Shown piece after piece: positions 1 to 9,265 of a stretch of DNA of 64,000 nucleotides; within the stretch, counting starts at the first letter, position 1, and each line of letters opens with the position of its first letter. The position numbers and the translations under genes were made by a program. The notes beneath the pieces were generated by a model, which saw only the letters and a program-made list of their open reading frames with translations, was not told the origin of the DNA and ran no database searches. This DNA is from Thaumasiovibrio subtropicus (lineage in GTDB: Bacteria > Pseudomonadota > Gammaproteobacteria > Enterobacterales > Vibrionaceae): contig NZ_AP023054.1 in the NCBI RefSeq assembly GCF_019703835.1, forward strand, positions 1,054,001 to 1,118,000, given 5' to 3'.

Positions 1-798
1 ACCTCTTCAACCTCTACGGGAATTCAACAAGCGGCAGCGGCAATGGGGCGTCAGTTAGAAGAAGTAGAAATGCTGGCGACAGCGATGAATGAAATGGCAT
101 CATCTTCGATGGAAGTCGCAGCGAATGCCCAGAATGCAGCGGCAGCAGCCCAACAAGCGGATGTTGCTTCCTGTCGTGGTGCCGAGATCGTTGATGCGAC
201 GACTGAGGCTATTCGTACGCTGTCATCCCAAATCCACTCTTCCGAACAAGCCGTCATCTCATTGCAAGAGGCTTCAGCAAATATCGAATCTATTTTAACC
301 GTGATTAACGGTATTGCAGAGCAGACCAACTTGCTCGCGTTAAATGCCGCGATTGAGGCTGCCCGCGCGGGTGAATCTGGGCGAGGTTTTGCCGTCGTTG
401 CCGATGAAGTGCGAAATTTAGCACAGCGTACACAAGACTCGACTACTGAGATCAGTACAATGATAAGCCAGTTAATGCAGGGAACTGAGTCCGCGACGCT
501 ATCCATGCAAGAGAGCCGTGAGCTCGCAGAGTCCAGTGTTGAGCAGGCTCAGCATGCCAATCATGCCCTTGATGAAATTAAGCAGGCGATAGCCGCCATC
601 TCTGATATGAACCTGCAGATTGCTGCGGCTGCAGAAGAGCAAAGTCATGTCGCGGAAGAAATTAATACTAATACCGTGAACATCAAAGATATCTCTCACG
701 AAGTCACACAAAGCGCGGATACATTGGCATTGAATATCGAGAATCAGGTTGAAAGAGTGAATCAACAGGAGAAGCTGCTAAGCCAGTTTACGGTTTAG
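1..798 (+). CDS. Methyl-accepting chemotaxis protein, C-terminal part (5' end outside window)
   Basis: The frame is open from base 1, so only the cytoplasmic signalling half of a chemoreceptor is present, about 265 residues ending at the TAG at 796-798. The conserved hairpin tip that contacts CheA and CheW is visible around codons 110-125 as [21 protein letters not shown], followed by [18 protein letters not shown]. Alternating Ala/Glu/Gln heptads on both sides form the antiparallel coiled coil. The sensor domain, membrane segments and HAMP lie upstream of the window, so the ligand cannot be judged. It is a close paralogue of the complete receptor that follows, down to the shared C-terminal pattern ending in QVERV and a short tail. 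A hairpin terminator follows directly. MCP identity is certain; specificity is unknown. Confidence 0.95.
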   Translation, partial: TSSTSTGIQQAAAAMGRQLEEVEMLATAMNEMASSSMEVAANAQNAAAAAQQADVASCRGAEIVDATTEAIRTLSSQIHSSEQAVISLQEASANIESILTVINGIAEQTNLLALNAAIEAARAGESGRGFAVVADEVRNLAQRTQDSTTEISTMISQLMQGTESATLSMQESRELAESSVEQAQHANHALDEIKQAIAAISDMNLQIAAAAEEQSHVAEEINTNTVNIKDISHEVTQSADTLALNIENQVERVNQQEKLLSQFTV

Positions 799-831
799 GT
801 TTTATAGACATTTATAAATATTTTTATTGAT

Positions 832-858
832 AAAAAAGGAGCAGATTTGCTCCTTTTT
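832..858 (+). terminator. Rho-independent terminator after the partial MCP gene
   Basis: An 11-bp inverted repeat AAAAAGGAGCA / TGCTCCTTTTT separated by four bases ends in a T-run. It lies 35 bases after the stop codon and separates the two receptor genes into independent transcription units. Confidence 0.8.
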
Positions 859-1040
859 CATTTTATAACTCGTGAATAGTTAAGCCTCACAGCCTGTTCG
901 CGCATCCAAATGATGTGTTTCTGGGTCAAAAGAGAAAATAATAAGATTGTTAATTCGGTATTAATATTTAGTTCAAATCTTGTTTGTCATATTCAATTGG
1001 CATAATCTGACACTAAGTGCAATATCACTAGGGTATGATT

Positions 1041-2909
1041 ATGAAGTTCGTACATAAAGTCATCGCAACCTCATCCGTTATCGTGCTGATTTCGCTTTCA
1101 GTCATGTCGGCATGGCAAGCTTTTCAGGTTCAAAATGAGATCGAGTCATTAGTTCAGCATAGCGTTGATGAGATTGTCAGTGGTGTGAAAAATACGGTTG
1201 ACGAAGAAATCAAAGCAAAAGAAGACTTAGCGACCTACGCGACAGGTTTATTGACTGGAGAATCAAACAGCAGCGAGATCGCTGCGATCATTGATAGGCC
1301 AGTAATGAAATCCAATTTTCTGCTGGTGGGTATTGGATTTGAGAAGGACGGCTCGTTCCAAGGTAATGATCCGACTTGGATTCCGCCGTCAGATTGGGAT
1401 CCCAGAAAACGTCCTTGGTATCAAGACGCCAAACAAGCGAATACTACGATTATCACAGCGCCTTATGCCGACTCGAGTACCGGTGAGATATTAGTCTCGG
1501 TGGCGGCTCCGGTGAAAACCAATGGTCAGTTTAGCGGTGCGATTTTTTATGATGTGAGCCTTGCCGAAATGGCAAAGAAAATCAACTCATTATCACTCTT
1601 TGATGCCGGTTATGTTTTCATGGTTGATAGTGCGGGCACCATTATCTCTCACCCAGAGACGGCATTAAATGGCGAGGGTATGTCGAGTTTCCTCGGGGGA
1701 CAACCTATTACAACTCAGCCGACCTTGATCGATCACCAAGGCAGAGAATCGTTGTTGGTGTTTACCAAGATAAACAATCAGGATTGGTATGTTGGCGTGT
1801 TGCTAGATTATCAAAAGGCATTGTCTTCCGTGCATAAGCTCAGAAGTTCCGCGATTGTGTTAACCGTACTTTGTGTGGTGTTTACTATCGCTGCGCTATT
1901 TGTCGTGCTGGGTATGCTGATGCGACCGCTAGGTTTGTTGAATGATGCGATGAAAGATGCCGCGTCAGGGCAGGGTGATTTAACACGACGCCTTGATACC
2001 GACACCGATGCCGAATTTTCTGAGCTCGCGACTAACTTTAATGCGTTCGTTGAAAAATTGCAGAGCCTGATTTCCGAAACGAAGGGGCTCAGTGAAGAAA
2101 TTCGCACCAGTACCTCCATAACCTCTAGTGGCTCAGAGCAGTCTGCGAGCGATATGAATCAACAGCTAGCAGAAGTTGAGCAGCTTGCGACAGCGATGAA
2201 CGAGATGGCCTCCTCATCAATGGAAGTTGCCGGTAATGCGCAAGGAGCGGCGAATGCGGCGCAAGAAGCTGACAACGCGGTGGAGCAAGGTGTCAATATT
2301 GTGTCGGGGACCACGGCAGCGATTGCAACCTTGAGTGAGCAGATTGAGCAAGCGGTGCAAGTTGTGAGTGAGTTGCAAGGTGCAACAAACAACATTGAAT
2401 CTATTCTTGTTGTGATCAATGGGATTGCCGAGCAGACCAACTTGCTGGCACTGAACGCGGCGATTGAAGCCGCACGAGCGGGGGATTCTGGTCGCGGCTT
2501 CGCTGTGGTGGCGGATGAAGTCCGGACATTGGCGCAGCGTACTCAAGAATCGACGACAGAAATTCGAAATATGATCGAGCAGCTACAAGCGGGCTCGCAG
2601 TCAGCGACAACCGTGATGGGAGAGAGTCAGGCGTTGGCTTCAAGCAGTGTAGAGACGGCAAATGAAGCAAATACTGCGCTCAGTGCGATCAAGGCGTCCA
2701 TTGCGCAGATTTCTGACATGAACTTGCAAATTGCGGCTGCAGCAGAGCAGCAAAGTCAGGTCGCTGAAGAAATTAATACCAATACGTTCAATATCAAAGA
2801 TCTATCGCAGCAAGTTTCAGATCGCGCTAAAGAAGCGTCTGTGCAAATGCAAGCGCAGGTCGAAAGAGTCGAGCAGCAAGATAGGATTTTGGGTAAGTTT
2901 ATTGTCTAA
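1041..2909 (+). CDS. Methyl-accepting chemotaxis protein with dCache sensor domain
   Basis: A complete transmembrane chemoreceptor of 622 residues. A first membrane helix lies at about residues 8-25. A periplasmic double-Cache domain follows to about 270, with the hallmark [11 protein letters not shown] and the later [19 protein letters not shown]. The second helix is at about 271-296, then a HAMP domain with [12 protein letters not shown], then the signalling coiled coil with the tip [18 protein letters not shown]. dCache domains usually bind amino acids, amines or other small metabolites directly; the ligand cannot be read here. The ATG at 1041 has AGGG seven bases upstream; the in-frame ATG at 1035 is too close to that site. 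The 237-base gap to the previous gene and the terminator there suggest its own promoter. The two neighbouring receptors look like a tandem duplication. Confidence 0.95.
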   Translation: MKFVHKVIATSSVIVLISLSVMSAWQAFQVQNEIESLVQHSVDEIVSGVKNTVDEEIKAKEDLATYATGLLTGESNSSEIAAIIDRPVMKSNFLLVGIGFEKDGSFQGNDPTWIPPSDWDPRKRPWYQDAKQANTTIITAPYADSSTGEILVSVAAPVKTNGQFSGAIFYDVSLAEMAKKINSLSLFDAGYVFMVDSAGTIISHPETALNGEGMSSFLGGQPITTQPTLIDHQGRESLLVFTKINNQDWYVGVLLDYQKALSSVHKLRSSAIVLTVLCVVFTIAALFVVLGMLMRPLGLLNDAMKDAASGQGDLTRRLDTDTDAEFSELATNFNAFVEKLQSLISETKGLSEEIRTSTSITSSGSEQSASDMNQQLAEVEQLATAMNEMASSSMEVAGNAQGAANAAQEADNAVEQGVNIVSGTTAAIATLSEQIEQAVQVVSELQGATNNIESILVVINGIAEQTNLLALNAAIEAARAGDSGRGFAVVADEVRTLAQRTQESTTEIRNMIEQLQAGSQSATTVMGESQALASSSVETANEANTALSAIKASIAQISDMNLQIAAAAEQQSQVAEEINTNTFNIKDLSQQVSDRAKEASVQMQAQVERVEQQDRILGKFIV

Positions 2910-2912
2910 AAT

Positions 2913-2944
2913 GAGCGCTACTCGCCACATGGGGGGTAGCGCTA
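2913..2944. terminator. Possible convergent terminator hairpin between MCP and sulfhydrylase genes
   Basis: An 8-bp perfect inverted repeat AGCGCTAC / GTAGCGCT with a 14-base loop sits in the 48-base convergent gap. It lacks a strong T-run on either strand, so its terminator role is inferred from position. Confidence 0.4.
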
Positions 2945-2957
2945 TGCGTTTTGGTGG

Positions 2958-4229
2958 TTAGTCTTGATTTAGCGCTTGCTCTAGGTCAGCAAGAATGTCA
3001 TCGATATGTTCAATCCCAACAGACAAACGGATCATCTCTGGGGAAACACCCGCTTGCGCTTGCTCCTCAGCACTGAGCTGGCGGTGTGTGGTTGATGCTG
3101 GATGGCAGGCCAGTGACTTTGCATCGCCAATATTGACTAAACGTTTGAAGATTTGCAGCGCATCGTAGAAACGTACCCCGGCGTCGTACCCGTCTTTAAG
3201 TCCGAATGAGAGGATCGCAGAAGGTTTGCCATTCATGTATTTCTTGGCTAGTGAATAGTGCGGGCTTTGCGGTAACCCGGCATAACTTACCCAACTTACT
3301 TTATCGTGGTTTGCTAAGTACTCGGCAACTTTTAGGGCATTTTCGGTATGCCTTTCCATGCGCAACGAAAGCGTTTCCAATCCTTGCATCAGTAAAAAAG
3401 CATTCATAGGTGATAGCGCACTCCCCGTATTTCGGAGTGGAACGGTGCGGGCACGGCCGATAAATGCAGCTTCGCCAAAGGCTTCGGTATAGACAACACC
3501 GTGGTATGACGGCTCAGGTTGGTTGAGTACTGGGAAGCGTGTCTTGTGTGTTGCCCATGGGAATTTGCCACTATCAACAATAATACCGCCTAAGGTCGTG
3601 CCGTGGCCGCCAACATATTTCGTCAGTGAGTGAACAACAATATCAGCGCCAAACTCAATCGGTTTGCAAAGCGCGGGTGTTGCCACTGTATTATCAACGA
3701 TAACCGGGACACCTTGTGCATGGGCTAGGTCGGCAATGCCAGCAATATCGACAATGTTACCCGCTGGGTTACCAATGCTTTCGCAGTATACCGCTTTGGT
3801 CTTTTCGTCAATGAGGGCGGCCAGGGTTTCTGGTTTGTCATCACTTGCAAAACGCACCTCTATCCCCATCTTGGGCAGCATATGCGCAAAAAGCGTGTAG
3901 GTACCGCCATAGAGTTGGGGAGTAGAAATAATATTATCACCCGCCTCAGCCAAGGTCAGAATAGCATAATGGATGGCGCTACTTCCCGCGCTCACCGCAA
4001 GTGCGGCGAGACCACCTTCCAAGGCTGCCATTCTCTTTTCGAGTACATCATTAGTGGGGTTCATGATCCGGGTGTAGATGTTGCCAGGGACTTCTAAGTT
4101 GAAGAGGTCTGCACCGTGTTGTGCGTTGTCAAACTCGTAAGCCACCGTTTGGTAGATAGGGGTCGCTACCGATTTTGTGGTTGGATCCGTCTCGTAGCCA
4201 AAGTGAATCGCGAGGGTTTCATCTTTCAT
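2958..4229 (-). CDS. metY: O-acetylhomoserine aminocarboxypropyltransferase (O-acetylhomoserine sulfhydrylase)
   Basis: A 423-residue PLP enzyme of the Cys/Met metabolism family. It converts O-acetylhomoserine plus sulfide (or methanethiol) to homocysteine (or methionine) in the cytoplasm. The start MKDETLAIHFGYETDPTTKS is typical of MetY. The PLP-binding lysine is predicted at about residue 204 within SLTKYVGGHGTTLGG. YTRIMNPTNDVLEKRMAALEGG and the C-terminal RLSVGIEHIDDILADL match the family. The MetY length of about 425-430 residues and the GGI-type motif after the lysine separate it from the shorter cystathionine gamma-synthases of about 390 residues. It is monocistronic and convergent with the receptor gene. 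No clear MetJ box was found in the 180-base upstream gap. The symbol is by family; cysD is used in some annotations. Confidence 0.92.
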   Translation of the reverse strand: MKDETLAIHFGYETDPTTKSVATPIYQTVAYEFDNAQHGADLFNLEVPGNIYTRIMNPTNDVLEKRMAALEGGLAALAVSAGSSAIHYAILTLAEAGDNIISTPQLYGGTYTLFAHMLPKMGIEVRFASDDKPETLAALIDEKTKAVYCESIGNPAGNIVDIAGIADLAHAQGVPVIVDNTVATPALCKPIEFGADIVVHSLTKYVGGHGTTLGGIIVDSGKFPWATHKTRFPVLNQPEPSYHGVVYTEAFGEAAFIGRARTVPLRNTGSALSPMNAFLLMQGLETLSLRMERHTENALKVAEYLANHDKVSWVSYAGLPQSPHYSLAKKYMNGKPSAILSFGLKDGYDAGVRFYDALQIFKRLVNIGDAKSLACHPASTTHRQLSAEEQAQAGVSPEMIRLSVGIEHIDDILADLEQALNQD

Positions 4230-4412
4230 AGCACATCCTTGATAAGGTGATAAATTAGACAGTATCTTGAAGTAGCGAAGGTATTTTAGTCAAGGTTGGT
4301 CTAAAACTCGACGCGGTTCGCTATTTTTGAGTCTTGCAACACTGGGTGCTTGCGCGTTGGATCGCTTTGAGTAGCGTATGATGCTGAGAGTGAACTTAAT
4401 TGAGGTGTCTAT

Positions 4413-4859
4413 GTGAATTTTATTGAAGTCAATGCTGAACAAGCACCGTTGCAGCTGTTGTATGAGGCAGATCCAAATCCTGATAAGGTCGCGAGTTACC
4501 TGCCACGTTGCCGGATTATTGTCGCGGTGGAAGATGGCAATCAGGTTGGCGTTGCGGCATTGTTGCCTCATCGCGTCGGTGAATGGGAGTTAATTAATTT
4601 GGCTGTCTCGCCTGATTATCAAAAGAAAGGGATTGGTGCGACATTACTCGAGTATGTCATTGATTGGACGCGTGCTCAAAAAGGCTACTATTTAGGATTG
4701 GGGACGGGGACGTTTGGATACCAGTTAGCGTTTTACCAGCGGGCAGGTTTTCGGGTGGAACGTGTTATTCGTAACTTCTTTTTAGATCACTATCCTCACC
4801 CCGTTTGGGAGGCAGGTATACAGCATCAAGATATGCTTTGGTTAGGGTTGAAGTTGTGA
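4413..4859 (+). CDS. GNAT-family N-acetyltransferase
   Basis: A 148-residue single-domain acetyltransferase of the GCN5-related superfamily. The acetyl-CoA pyrophosphate-binding loop is visible at about residues 60-75 as LAVSPDYQKKGIGATLLEYV, containing the Q/RxxGxG/A motif. The C-terminal strand-helix pair AFYQRAGFRV is typical of the fold. The start is a GTG at 4413, preceded by TGAGGTG six bases upstream. The substrate cannot be inferred; single-domain GNATs modify small amines, antibiotics or proteins. It is flanked by a divergent sulfhydrylase gene and a diguanylate cyclase gene with no evident operon partner. Confidence 0.85.
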   Translation: MNFIEVNAEQAPLQLLYEADPNPDKVASYLPRCRIIVAVEDGNQVGVAALLPHRVGEWELINLAVSPDYQKKGIGATLLEYVIDWTRAQKGYYLGLGTGTFGYQLAFYQRAGFRVERVIRNFFLDHYPHPVWEAGIQHQDMLWLGLKL

Positions 4860-4960
4860 TGAAGTTCATTCCTTCACTACTTTTGCCTTAAACTTGAAGC
4901 GCTAGGCCAATGCTGAATTCTTCGTCTTAAGGTAACTTGCTTAGAGTTGAAGTCGCTCCA
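4860..4960. repeat. Possible decayed copy of the inverted-repeat element family
   Basis: The stretch around 4914-4944 (GAATTCTTCGTCTTAAGGT and following bases) can be aligned with the conserved end of the repeat family seen at 15.5, 27.8 and 63.3 kb (GAATCCTGCATCTTGAGGT). Several mismatches remain, so this is tentative. No gene was found between 4860 and 5100. Confidence 0.2.
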
Positions 4961-5102
4961 TAAAAAGCGCGAACAATATGGTTTTATTGCCTGATTTTTC
5001 GCCATAAAGCTTGATGAGTTGCCAAATGAAATAGTAATTTAGTAGTTCATTGTGTGAATAATGGCACAGCGACAGTCAGTACAAATATCGATTGGGGATG
5101 CT

Positions 5103-6191
5103 ATGGAGTTGCAATACACCGAAAGTGAACGTGTCATACGCCGCCTGTATGAGATTACAAACGCTTACGACAAGGGGTTTCAATATCAAATCCGAGCACT
5201 TCTGGCGATGGGGTTGGAGCGATTCAATTTAGATATTGCCATTTTGTCCCGCATAGAAGGGGATAAGTATGTTGTTGAACACACTATCGCGCCACCGGAT
5301 ATTCCGCTTCGTCCTGGCGATACCTTTGAGCTGGGTAAAACCTATTGTTCAGTGACCTGTGAAGCAAACTCTCCCGTTGCCATCGAACGTGTCGGTGAAA
5401 GTGATGCGTTGGGTACGCACCCTGCTTATCAAGCCTTTGGATTAGAGTCTTATGTAGGTATTCCTGTTCGTTGTAAAGGTGAACTGTATGGTACGTTGAA
5501 CTTTTCGAGTGCAACGCCTTACCCTCGTCAATTTAATGAGATAGACATTGATTCATTGAATTTGATGGCGTCTTGGATAGGGGTCGAGCTGATTCGACTT
5601 CAGCAAGAAACGGAATTGCAACTGCTGAATCAAAAGCTGGTCGAGCAAGCCTCGACAGACAGCTTAACGCGACTACCTAATCGTCGTTCGATGTTCAAGT
5701 ATTTGCGAAAAGAAGTAAACAGAATCAACCGGAATAGCCAGCTTGCTTCGCTGGTGTTGATTGATATCGATTTTTTCAAAAAGTTGAATGATAAATATGG
5801 CCATCAAGTCGGTGACGAGGTCTTGTATGCTGTCGCTCAGTCGATAAAAAATACGCTTCGCGATTATGACTTTGTCGCCCGTTATGGTGGCGAAGAGTTC
5901 TTAGTGTGGCTGCCTGAAACCACACAGCTCGAAGTCGAGAATGCTTGTCGGCGTGTCATGAATAATATTGCCGATATCGATATTGTTGACGAAATGCTGA
6001 CCGTTAGTATGGGCATTTGCCATTTCAAGTTCACACAACATCTTAACACCGATACTGATACTTTGATTGACACTATGGTCGCACATGCCGACTCAAGCCT
6101 TTACAAAGCGAAAGCTGAAGGGCGGAATCGTTTTCATCAATATGAGTTGGATGATGAAAAGCAGTTAATTCTACCAAGAGAAGATCGTTAG
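5103..6191 (+). CDS. GAF-GGDEF diguanylate cyclase
   Basis: Predicted soluble enzyme of 362 residues making cyclic di-GMP from two GTP. A GAF sensor domain covers about residues 10-180, including YCSVTCEANSPVAIERVGES and SYVGIPVRCKGELYGTLNF. A GGDEF domain covers about 190-350, starting at DSLTRLPNRRSMFKYL. The active-site motif is GGEEF at 262-266, a catalytically competent variant. The sequence RDYD five residues before it is a textbook RxxD inhibitory site, so product feedback is likely. No membrane helix is seen. The ATG at 5103 has a GGGG element four to five bases upstream; an earlier in-frame ATG at 5061 has none, so the shorter form is preferred, with 376 residues as the alternative. 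The GAF ligand is unknown. Confidence 0.9.
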   Translation: MELQYTESERVIRRLYEITNAYDKGFQYQIRALLAMGLERFNLDIAILSRIEGDKYVVEHTIAPPDIPLRPGDTFELGKTYCSVTCEANSPVAIERVGESDALGTHPAYQAFGLESYVGIPVRCKGELYGTLNFSSATPYPRQFNEIDIDSLNLMASWIGVELIRLQQETELQLLNQKLVEQASTDSLTRLPNRRSMFKYLRKEVNRINRNSQLASLVLIDIDFFKKLNDKYGHQVGDEVLYAVAQSIKNTLRDYDFVARYGGEEFLVWLPETTQLEVENACRRVMNNIADIDIVDEMLTVSMGICHFKFTQHLNTDTDTLIDTMVAHADSSLYKAKAEGRNRFHQYELDDEKQLILPREDR

Positions 6192-6692
6192 CGCCGTGTG
6201 TGAAGCGGTGGTTTTGTACACTAGAGACTGCAGCCAACGCTACTGATGAAAGCGTGTTATTTGTTTGGTTTTCATTCCTCTGTATGCCCAATACCGTTAT
6301 ACAAGCTTGAAGCTGCTTTCAGAGCGTACAATTCCCTTTTCAATTCAGTCTCTAATCGTTGAAGAACCTTGCTGTCATCGAGAGTTGAGTGAGGTAAAGT
6401 CATACACGATGCCATATGCTTTGTTCGTTTGTGATTAATACCTAAGGAGCAACTTGTTGCATCTGAATTGAACGCTTTGATTAAAAACAATATAAAACAT
6501 GGTGTTAGAGGCATAAAACGTATCAATAACCGCATTAAGCTCACAAAATTTGCCACAAAAAGTAATCGATTGCAGGGAGGGTTTGCTGTTACATCGAAAC
6601 TTAGTGGATTGGCGCTAGCGAGGGAGTGATAACTTAGTTAACATCAGCAGCATTCTCCAAGTTAGCTTCTCAGATTTTGTAAGGATGCCGCA
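6192..6692. other. 500-base gap without a convincing gene
   Basis: The only sizeable open frame is on the minus strand (6272-6556, GTG start, 94 codons). It has no ribosome-binding site and unusual codon use. Its C-terminal half is Glu/Lys/Leu-rich and could be a decayed gene. No terminator, repeat or RNA structure was recognised. Confidence 0.35.
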
Positions 6693-6761
6693 ATGAAATA
6701 CTACAATGCCCTCATGGTACTCACCGCAATTATGTTTACTGGCGCTTTAGTGATTCGCTAA
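6693..6761 (+). CDS. Candidate 22-residue membrane peptide
   Basis: A short ORF translating to MKYYNALMVLTAIMFTGALV followed by Ile-Arg and TAA. It has a well-placed AAGGA seven bases before the ATG. Residues 6-21 form one hydrophobic helix flanked by a Lys/Tyr start and an Arg end, the usual look of single-pass small membrane proteins. The ORF ends eight bases before the stop of the oppositely oriented ybaM gene. No family is recognised and such a short frame could arise by chance; the ribosome-binding site and hydrophobic pattern are the only support. Confidence 0.4.
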   Translation: MKYYNALMVLTAIMFTGALVIR

Positions 6762-6768
6762 ACGAAGG

Positions 6769-6936
6769 TTATTCGTTGTCAACCCTCTCTGTTTTGCCAC
6801 ACTTTCGTTCTAAGTCATCTTTGACAATCTCGATGGCTCTTAATGCGGTTTCAGGATCAATTTCATTGGTTTCTAATAGATAGATGAGGTCGACAGCGAG
6901 TTTGATCTCTGCGGGAGCTTGGTCCAGTGATGACAT
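6769..6936 (-). CDS. ybaM: YbaM family protein (DUF2496)
   Basis: A 55-residue protein starting [20 protein letters not shown] and continuing with [22 protein letters not shown]. The pattern matches E. coli YbaM (APDDVKLAVDLI, ALDIVKRD), which is also encoded next to priC. The ATG at 6936 has AAGGA eight bases upstream. The function of the family is unknown. It is the last gene of the minus-strand run dinG, TSUP permease, priC, deacetylase-like gene, ybaM; the gap to the deacetylase stop is 42 bases. Family membership is judged from remembered E. coli sequence and synteny. Confidence 0.85.
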   Translation of the reverse strand: MSSLDQAPAEIKLAVDLIYLLETNEIDPETALRAIEIVKDDLERKCGKTERVDNE

Positions 6937-6978
6937 GTTTAATTCCTTTCTCTAAGTCTGCGTCAAGCTAACAGATTT

Positions 6979-7905
6979 TTATTGGCTTTGATACCAAAGT
7001 TGTTTTGCAGCACATAAGAGTTGCTGATGCAGTGGAACTAGCGCGCTTTGCTCTGTGCGATAACCACCACCGATTACTGCTGCGACTGGAATCTCTCTTC
7101 GTAGGCATTCAGCCAAAATAAAATGATCTCGCTGGTAAAGCCCCTTGGTTGAAATGTCGCAATATCCCAGTTCGTCATCAATATGAATGTCGACACCCGC
7201 ATCATAGATAACAAGGTCGGGTTGGTGTTGCTCTAACCAGAGTGGGATGAATTGATGCAGCAACTGTAGATATTCATGATCTGAAGTATGTTTATCCAAC
7301 GGTAAGTCGTAGCTTGAGGACGGTTTGCGGGCGGGATAGTTTTTCTCGCAGTGTGCTGACACCGTGATAATTTTGTCAGTGTTATCGGTGATTGTGGCGG
7401 TGCCGTCCCCATGATGAACATCGAGATCAATGATCATCACCTTCTCAATCTTCTCTTCATTGAGCGCGAGGTTTGCTGCGATAGCGAGGTCGTTAATTAA
7501 GCAAAATCCGCTACCAAAATCGTGATGCGCATGATGATAGCCGCCGCTAAGGTGAATCGCTAATCCGTGCGCCAGTGCTTGCTTAACGGTTTCCCATGTC
7601 CCCCCAGCCGAGGTCAAGGTGCGTTCAATGAGTTGCTGACTCCAAGGAAATCCAATTCTACGCATTTTAGATGCGGGGAGCTTGCCGCTAAACAGAGCCT
7701 CAATATAGTGTTCGCAGTGGAGTTGTGTGACCTGTGCTGTAGTTAGAGGCTCAGGCTCAATGATGGTGAGCCCGTCTTGCAAATATTCGTGTTGAGCCAG
7801 TGATTCAAACAGCAATCGATATTTTTGAATGGGATAACGGTGGTTCTCAGGCAGTGCGAGTGAGGAGTAAACCGGGTGATAGATGCAAGTGAGAGGTTTA
7901 TTCAT
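6979..7905 (-). CDS. Histone deacetylase-like zinc hydrolase
   Basis: A 308-residue member of the histone deacetylase / acetoin utilisation / acetylpolyamine amidohydrolase superfamily. Key zinc-site motifs are visible: GGYHHAHHDFGSGFCLIND with the catalytic His pair near residue 130, IDLDVHHGDGTA with metal ligands Asp and His near 165, and YDAGVDIHIDD near 240. The glycine-rich IGGGY near the C-terminus carries the transition-state tyrosine. The fold suggests removal of an acetyl or acyl group from an amine or protein lysine in the cytoplasm; the substrate is unknown. The start overlaps the end of priC by eight bases, implying translational coupling. It is common in marine gamma-proteobacteria but not part of the E. 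coli priC locus. Confidence 0.9.
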   Translation of the reverse strand: MNKPLTCIYHPVYSSLALPENHRYPIQKYRLLFESLAQHEYLQDGLTIIEPEPLTTAQVTQLHCEHYIEALFSGKLPASKMRRIGFPWSQQLIERTLTSAGGTWETVKQALAHGLAIHLSGGYHHAHHDFGSGFCLINDLAIAANLALNEEKIEKVMIIDLDVHHGDGTATITDNTDKIITVSAHCEKNYPARKPSSSYDLPLDKHTSDHEYLQLLHQFIPLWLEQHQPDLVIYDAGVDIHIDDELGYCDISTKGLYQRDHFILAECLRREIPVAAVIGGGYRTEQSALVPLHQQLLCAAKQLWYQSQ

Positions 7906-8443
7906 AGCGCTCTTGGTAATGGATCTGTTTCTCGAGTTTTAACTTTGCGGCACGGCAACGCTCTAGCCGCCCTTCGACGGCAAGTAATGCCTGCTGCTCT
8001 TGTGCGACGGCTATGGCGGGGGCATGTTCAACATCTTGTTGCTTCGATTTACACATCTGCAATAAACGGCGTTCCCATTCTAAGTGCTGCGCCAGATCTT
8101 GGCGTAATGTGACCAGCGATTTGTGGAAACGAGGTTTCATTCTTGGTTCGACAGCACGAAGTTTGGTGGTTGCTATTTCACGCTGCAAACCATGGATTTG
8201 CAGGGCGAGATGATCACATAAGTATCCCAACCTAACGGGATCTGGGGCATCAGATGTCAGGCACTTTTCTACCAAGCTGAGTTGATATTGTGCTTGTTCA
8301 ACACAAGGGCCAAGCAACTTGGGATGTCCAGAAAAAAGTTGCTCGTCAAAGAGTGGCTTGTGGCTCTCACCGCGTTGGCTGTCGAGTGCTATCGCTTGCT
8401 GACGTAAATCACTAAGGTGTTGGTGAAAGCGCTGAATATTCAT
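7898..8443 (-). CDS. priC: Primosomal replication protein N'' (PriC)
   Basis: A 181-residue, almost entirely helical protein rich in Gln, Arg and Leu. PriC recognises abandoned forks with a leading-strand gap and, with Rep, reloads DnaB from DnaC or an equivalent loader. The pattern LRQQAIALD, LFDEQLFSGHP, CDHLALQIHGLQREI and C-terminal LEKQIHYQERYE is characteristic. An ATG at 8443 follows AGGAAAAACA. It lies eight bases after the TSUP permease gene and overlaps the deacetylase-like gene. The ybaM-priC neighbourhood is shared with E. coli, supporting the call despite the family's fast divergence. Confidence 0.85.
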   Translation of the reverse strand: MNIQRFHQHLSDLRQQAIALDSQRGESHKPLFDEQLFSGHPKLLGPCVEQAQYQLSLVEKCLTSDAPDPVRLGYLCDHLALQIHGLQREIATTKLRAVEPRMKPRFHKSLVTLRQDLAQHLEWERRLLQMCKSKQQDVEHAPAIAVAQEQQALLAVEGRLERCRAAKLKLEKQIHYQERYE

Positions 8444-8451
8444 TGTTTTTC

Positions 8452-9225
8452 CTACAACCAGGCATCAATAGCGAGTTTCACGGCTAGGACCATAACCATG
8501 GTAATGAATACCGGACGAATAAATTTAGCACCAAAACGTATCGCAGAGTGAGCGCCAATCCAAGCACCAGCCATCAAACAGATTCCCATCGTGAGTCCAA
8601 TCGCCCAGTTAACGTGCCCAAGTAATGCAAAGGTGACGAAAGAGGTTATGTTACTCGTAAAGTTCATCGCTTTAGATAGTCCAGATGAGATAAGTATATC
8701 CATCCTATATAGAGCCATCGTTGAAACTGTCCAGAAAGCACCTGTACCGGGACCAGCGACACCATCATAAAACCCAAGTGTGACACCTTGACTGATTTGC
8801 TTTTTGGTTAACGCGCTGTTTTTCTCAGGTAGCTGGTGGCTGTTTCCTTTGGGTTGAGGGTGCCAAAGCGTATAGAGAGCCACTGCTAAGATAATCAATG
8901 GCAGTGCCTTCTCCAACCAAACCGTACTAATGATATCGACAAAAAGGGTACCTGCAATGGCTCCGAAAAGGGTCGCGACAAATGAAAGTATCCAGAACTT
9001 GGGGGTAAAAAGCTTTTTTCGATAGTAAGTAAATGCAGCGGTGCTGGAGGCAAAACTCGCTGCGAGCTTGTTTGTACCAAGTGCAACATGCGGTGGTAAA
9101 CCTATCCAAAGGAGAGCAGGAATGGTTAACATGCCACCACCGCCGGCGACGGCATCGATAAAACCAGCAGTGAAGGCCACAGTTGCCAATATCGCAATGA
9201 CACTCGGGTCAAACAGATCAATCAT
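8452..9225 (-). CDS. TSUP family (TauE/SafE, YfcA-like) membrane permease
   Basis: A 257-residue inner-membrane protein with about eight hydrophobic segments. The family signature AGFIDAVAGGGGMLTIPALL lies at residues 20-40 and its second-half counterpart GFYDGVAGPGTGAFWTVS at about 152-170; these two inverted repeats define TSUP. Family members export or import sulfite, sulfoacetate, sulfonates, thiosulfate or other anions. The YfcA-like subgroup has no settled substrate. It lies 40 bases after dinG and 8 bases before priC in a co-directional run. The functional link to replication genes is unclear. Confidence 0.88.
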   Translation of the reverse strand: MIDLFDPSVIAILATVAFTAGFIDAVAGGGGMLTIPALLWIGLPPHVALGTNKLAASFASSTAAFTYYRKKLFTPKFWILSFVATLFGAIAGTLFVDIISTVWLEKALPLIILAVALYTLWHPQPKGNSHQLPEKNSALTKKQISQGVTLGFYDGVAGPGTGAFWTVSTMALYRMDILISSGLSKAMNFTSNITSFVTFALLGHVNWAIGLTMGICLMAGAWIGAHSAIRFGAKFIRPVFITMVMVLAVKLAIDAWL

Positions 9226-9265
9226 AGTTTCTTCTATTTATATAGGTACGATTATGGAATTGTTG

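Noticed and set aside
4230..4412. MetJ box upstream of the sulfhydrylase gene (AGACAGTATCT)
   Set aside because: Only a loose match to one AGACGTCT unit, not the tandem pair needed.
6272..6556. 94-codon minus-strand frame between the cyclase gene and ybaM
   Set aside because: GTG start without ribosome-binding site and atypical codon use; kept only as a note in the gap entry.
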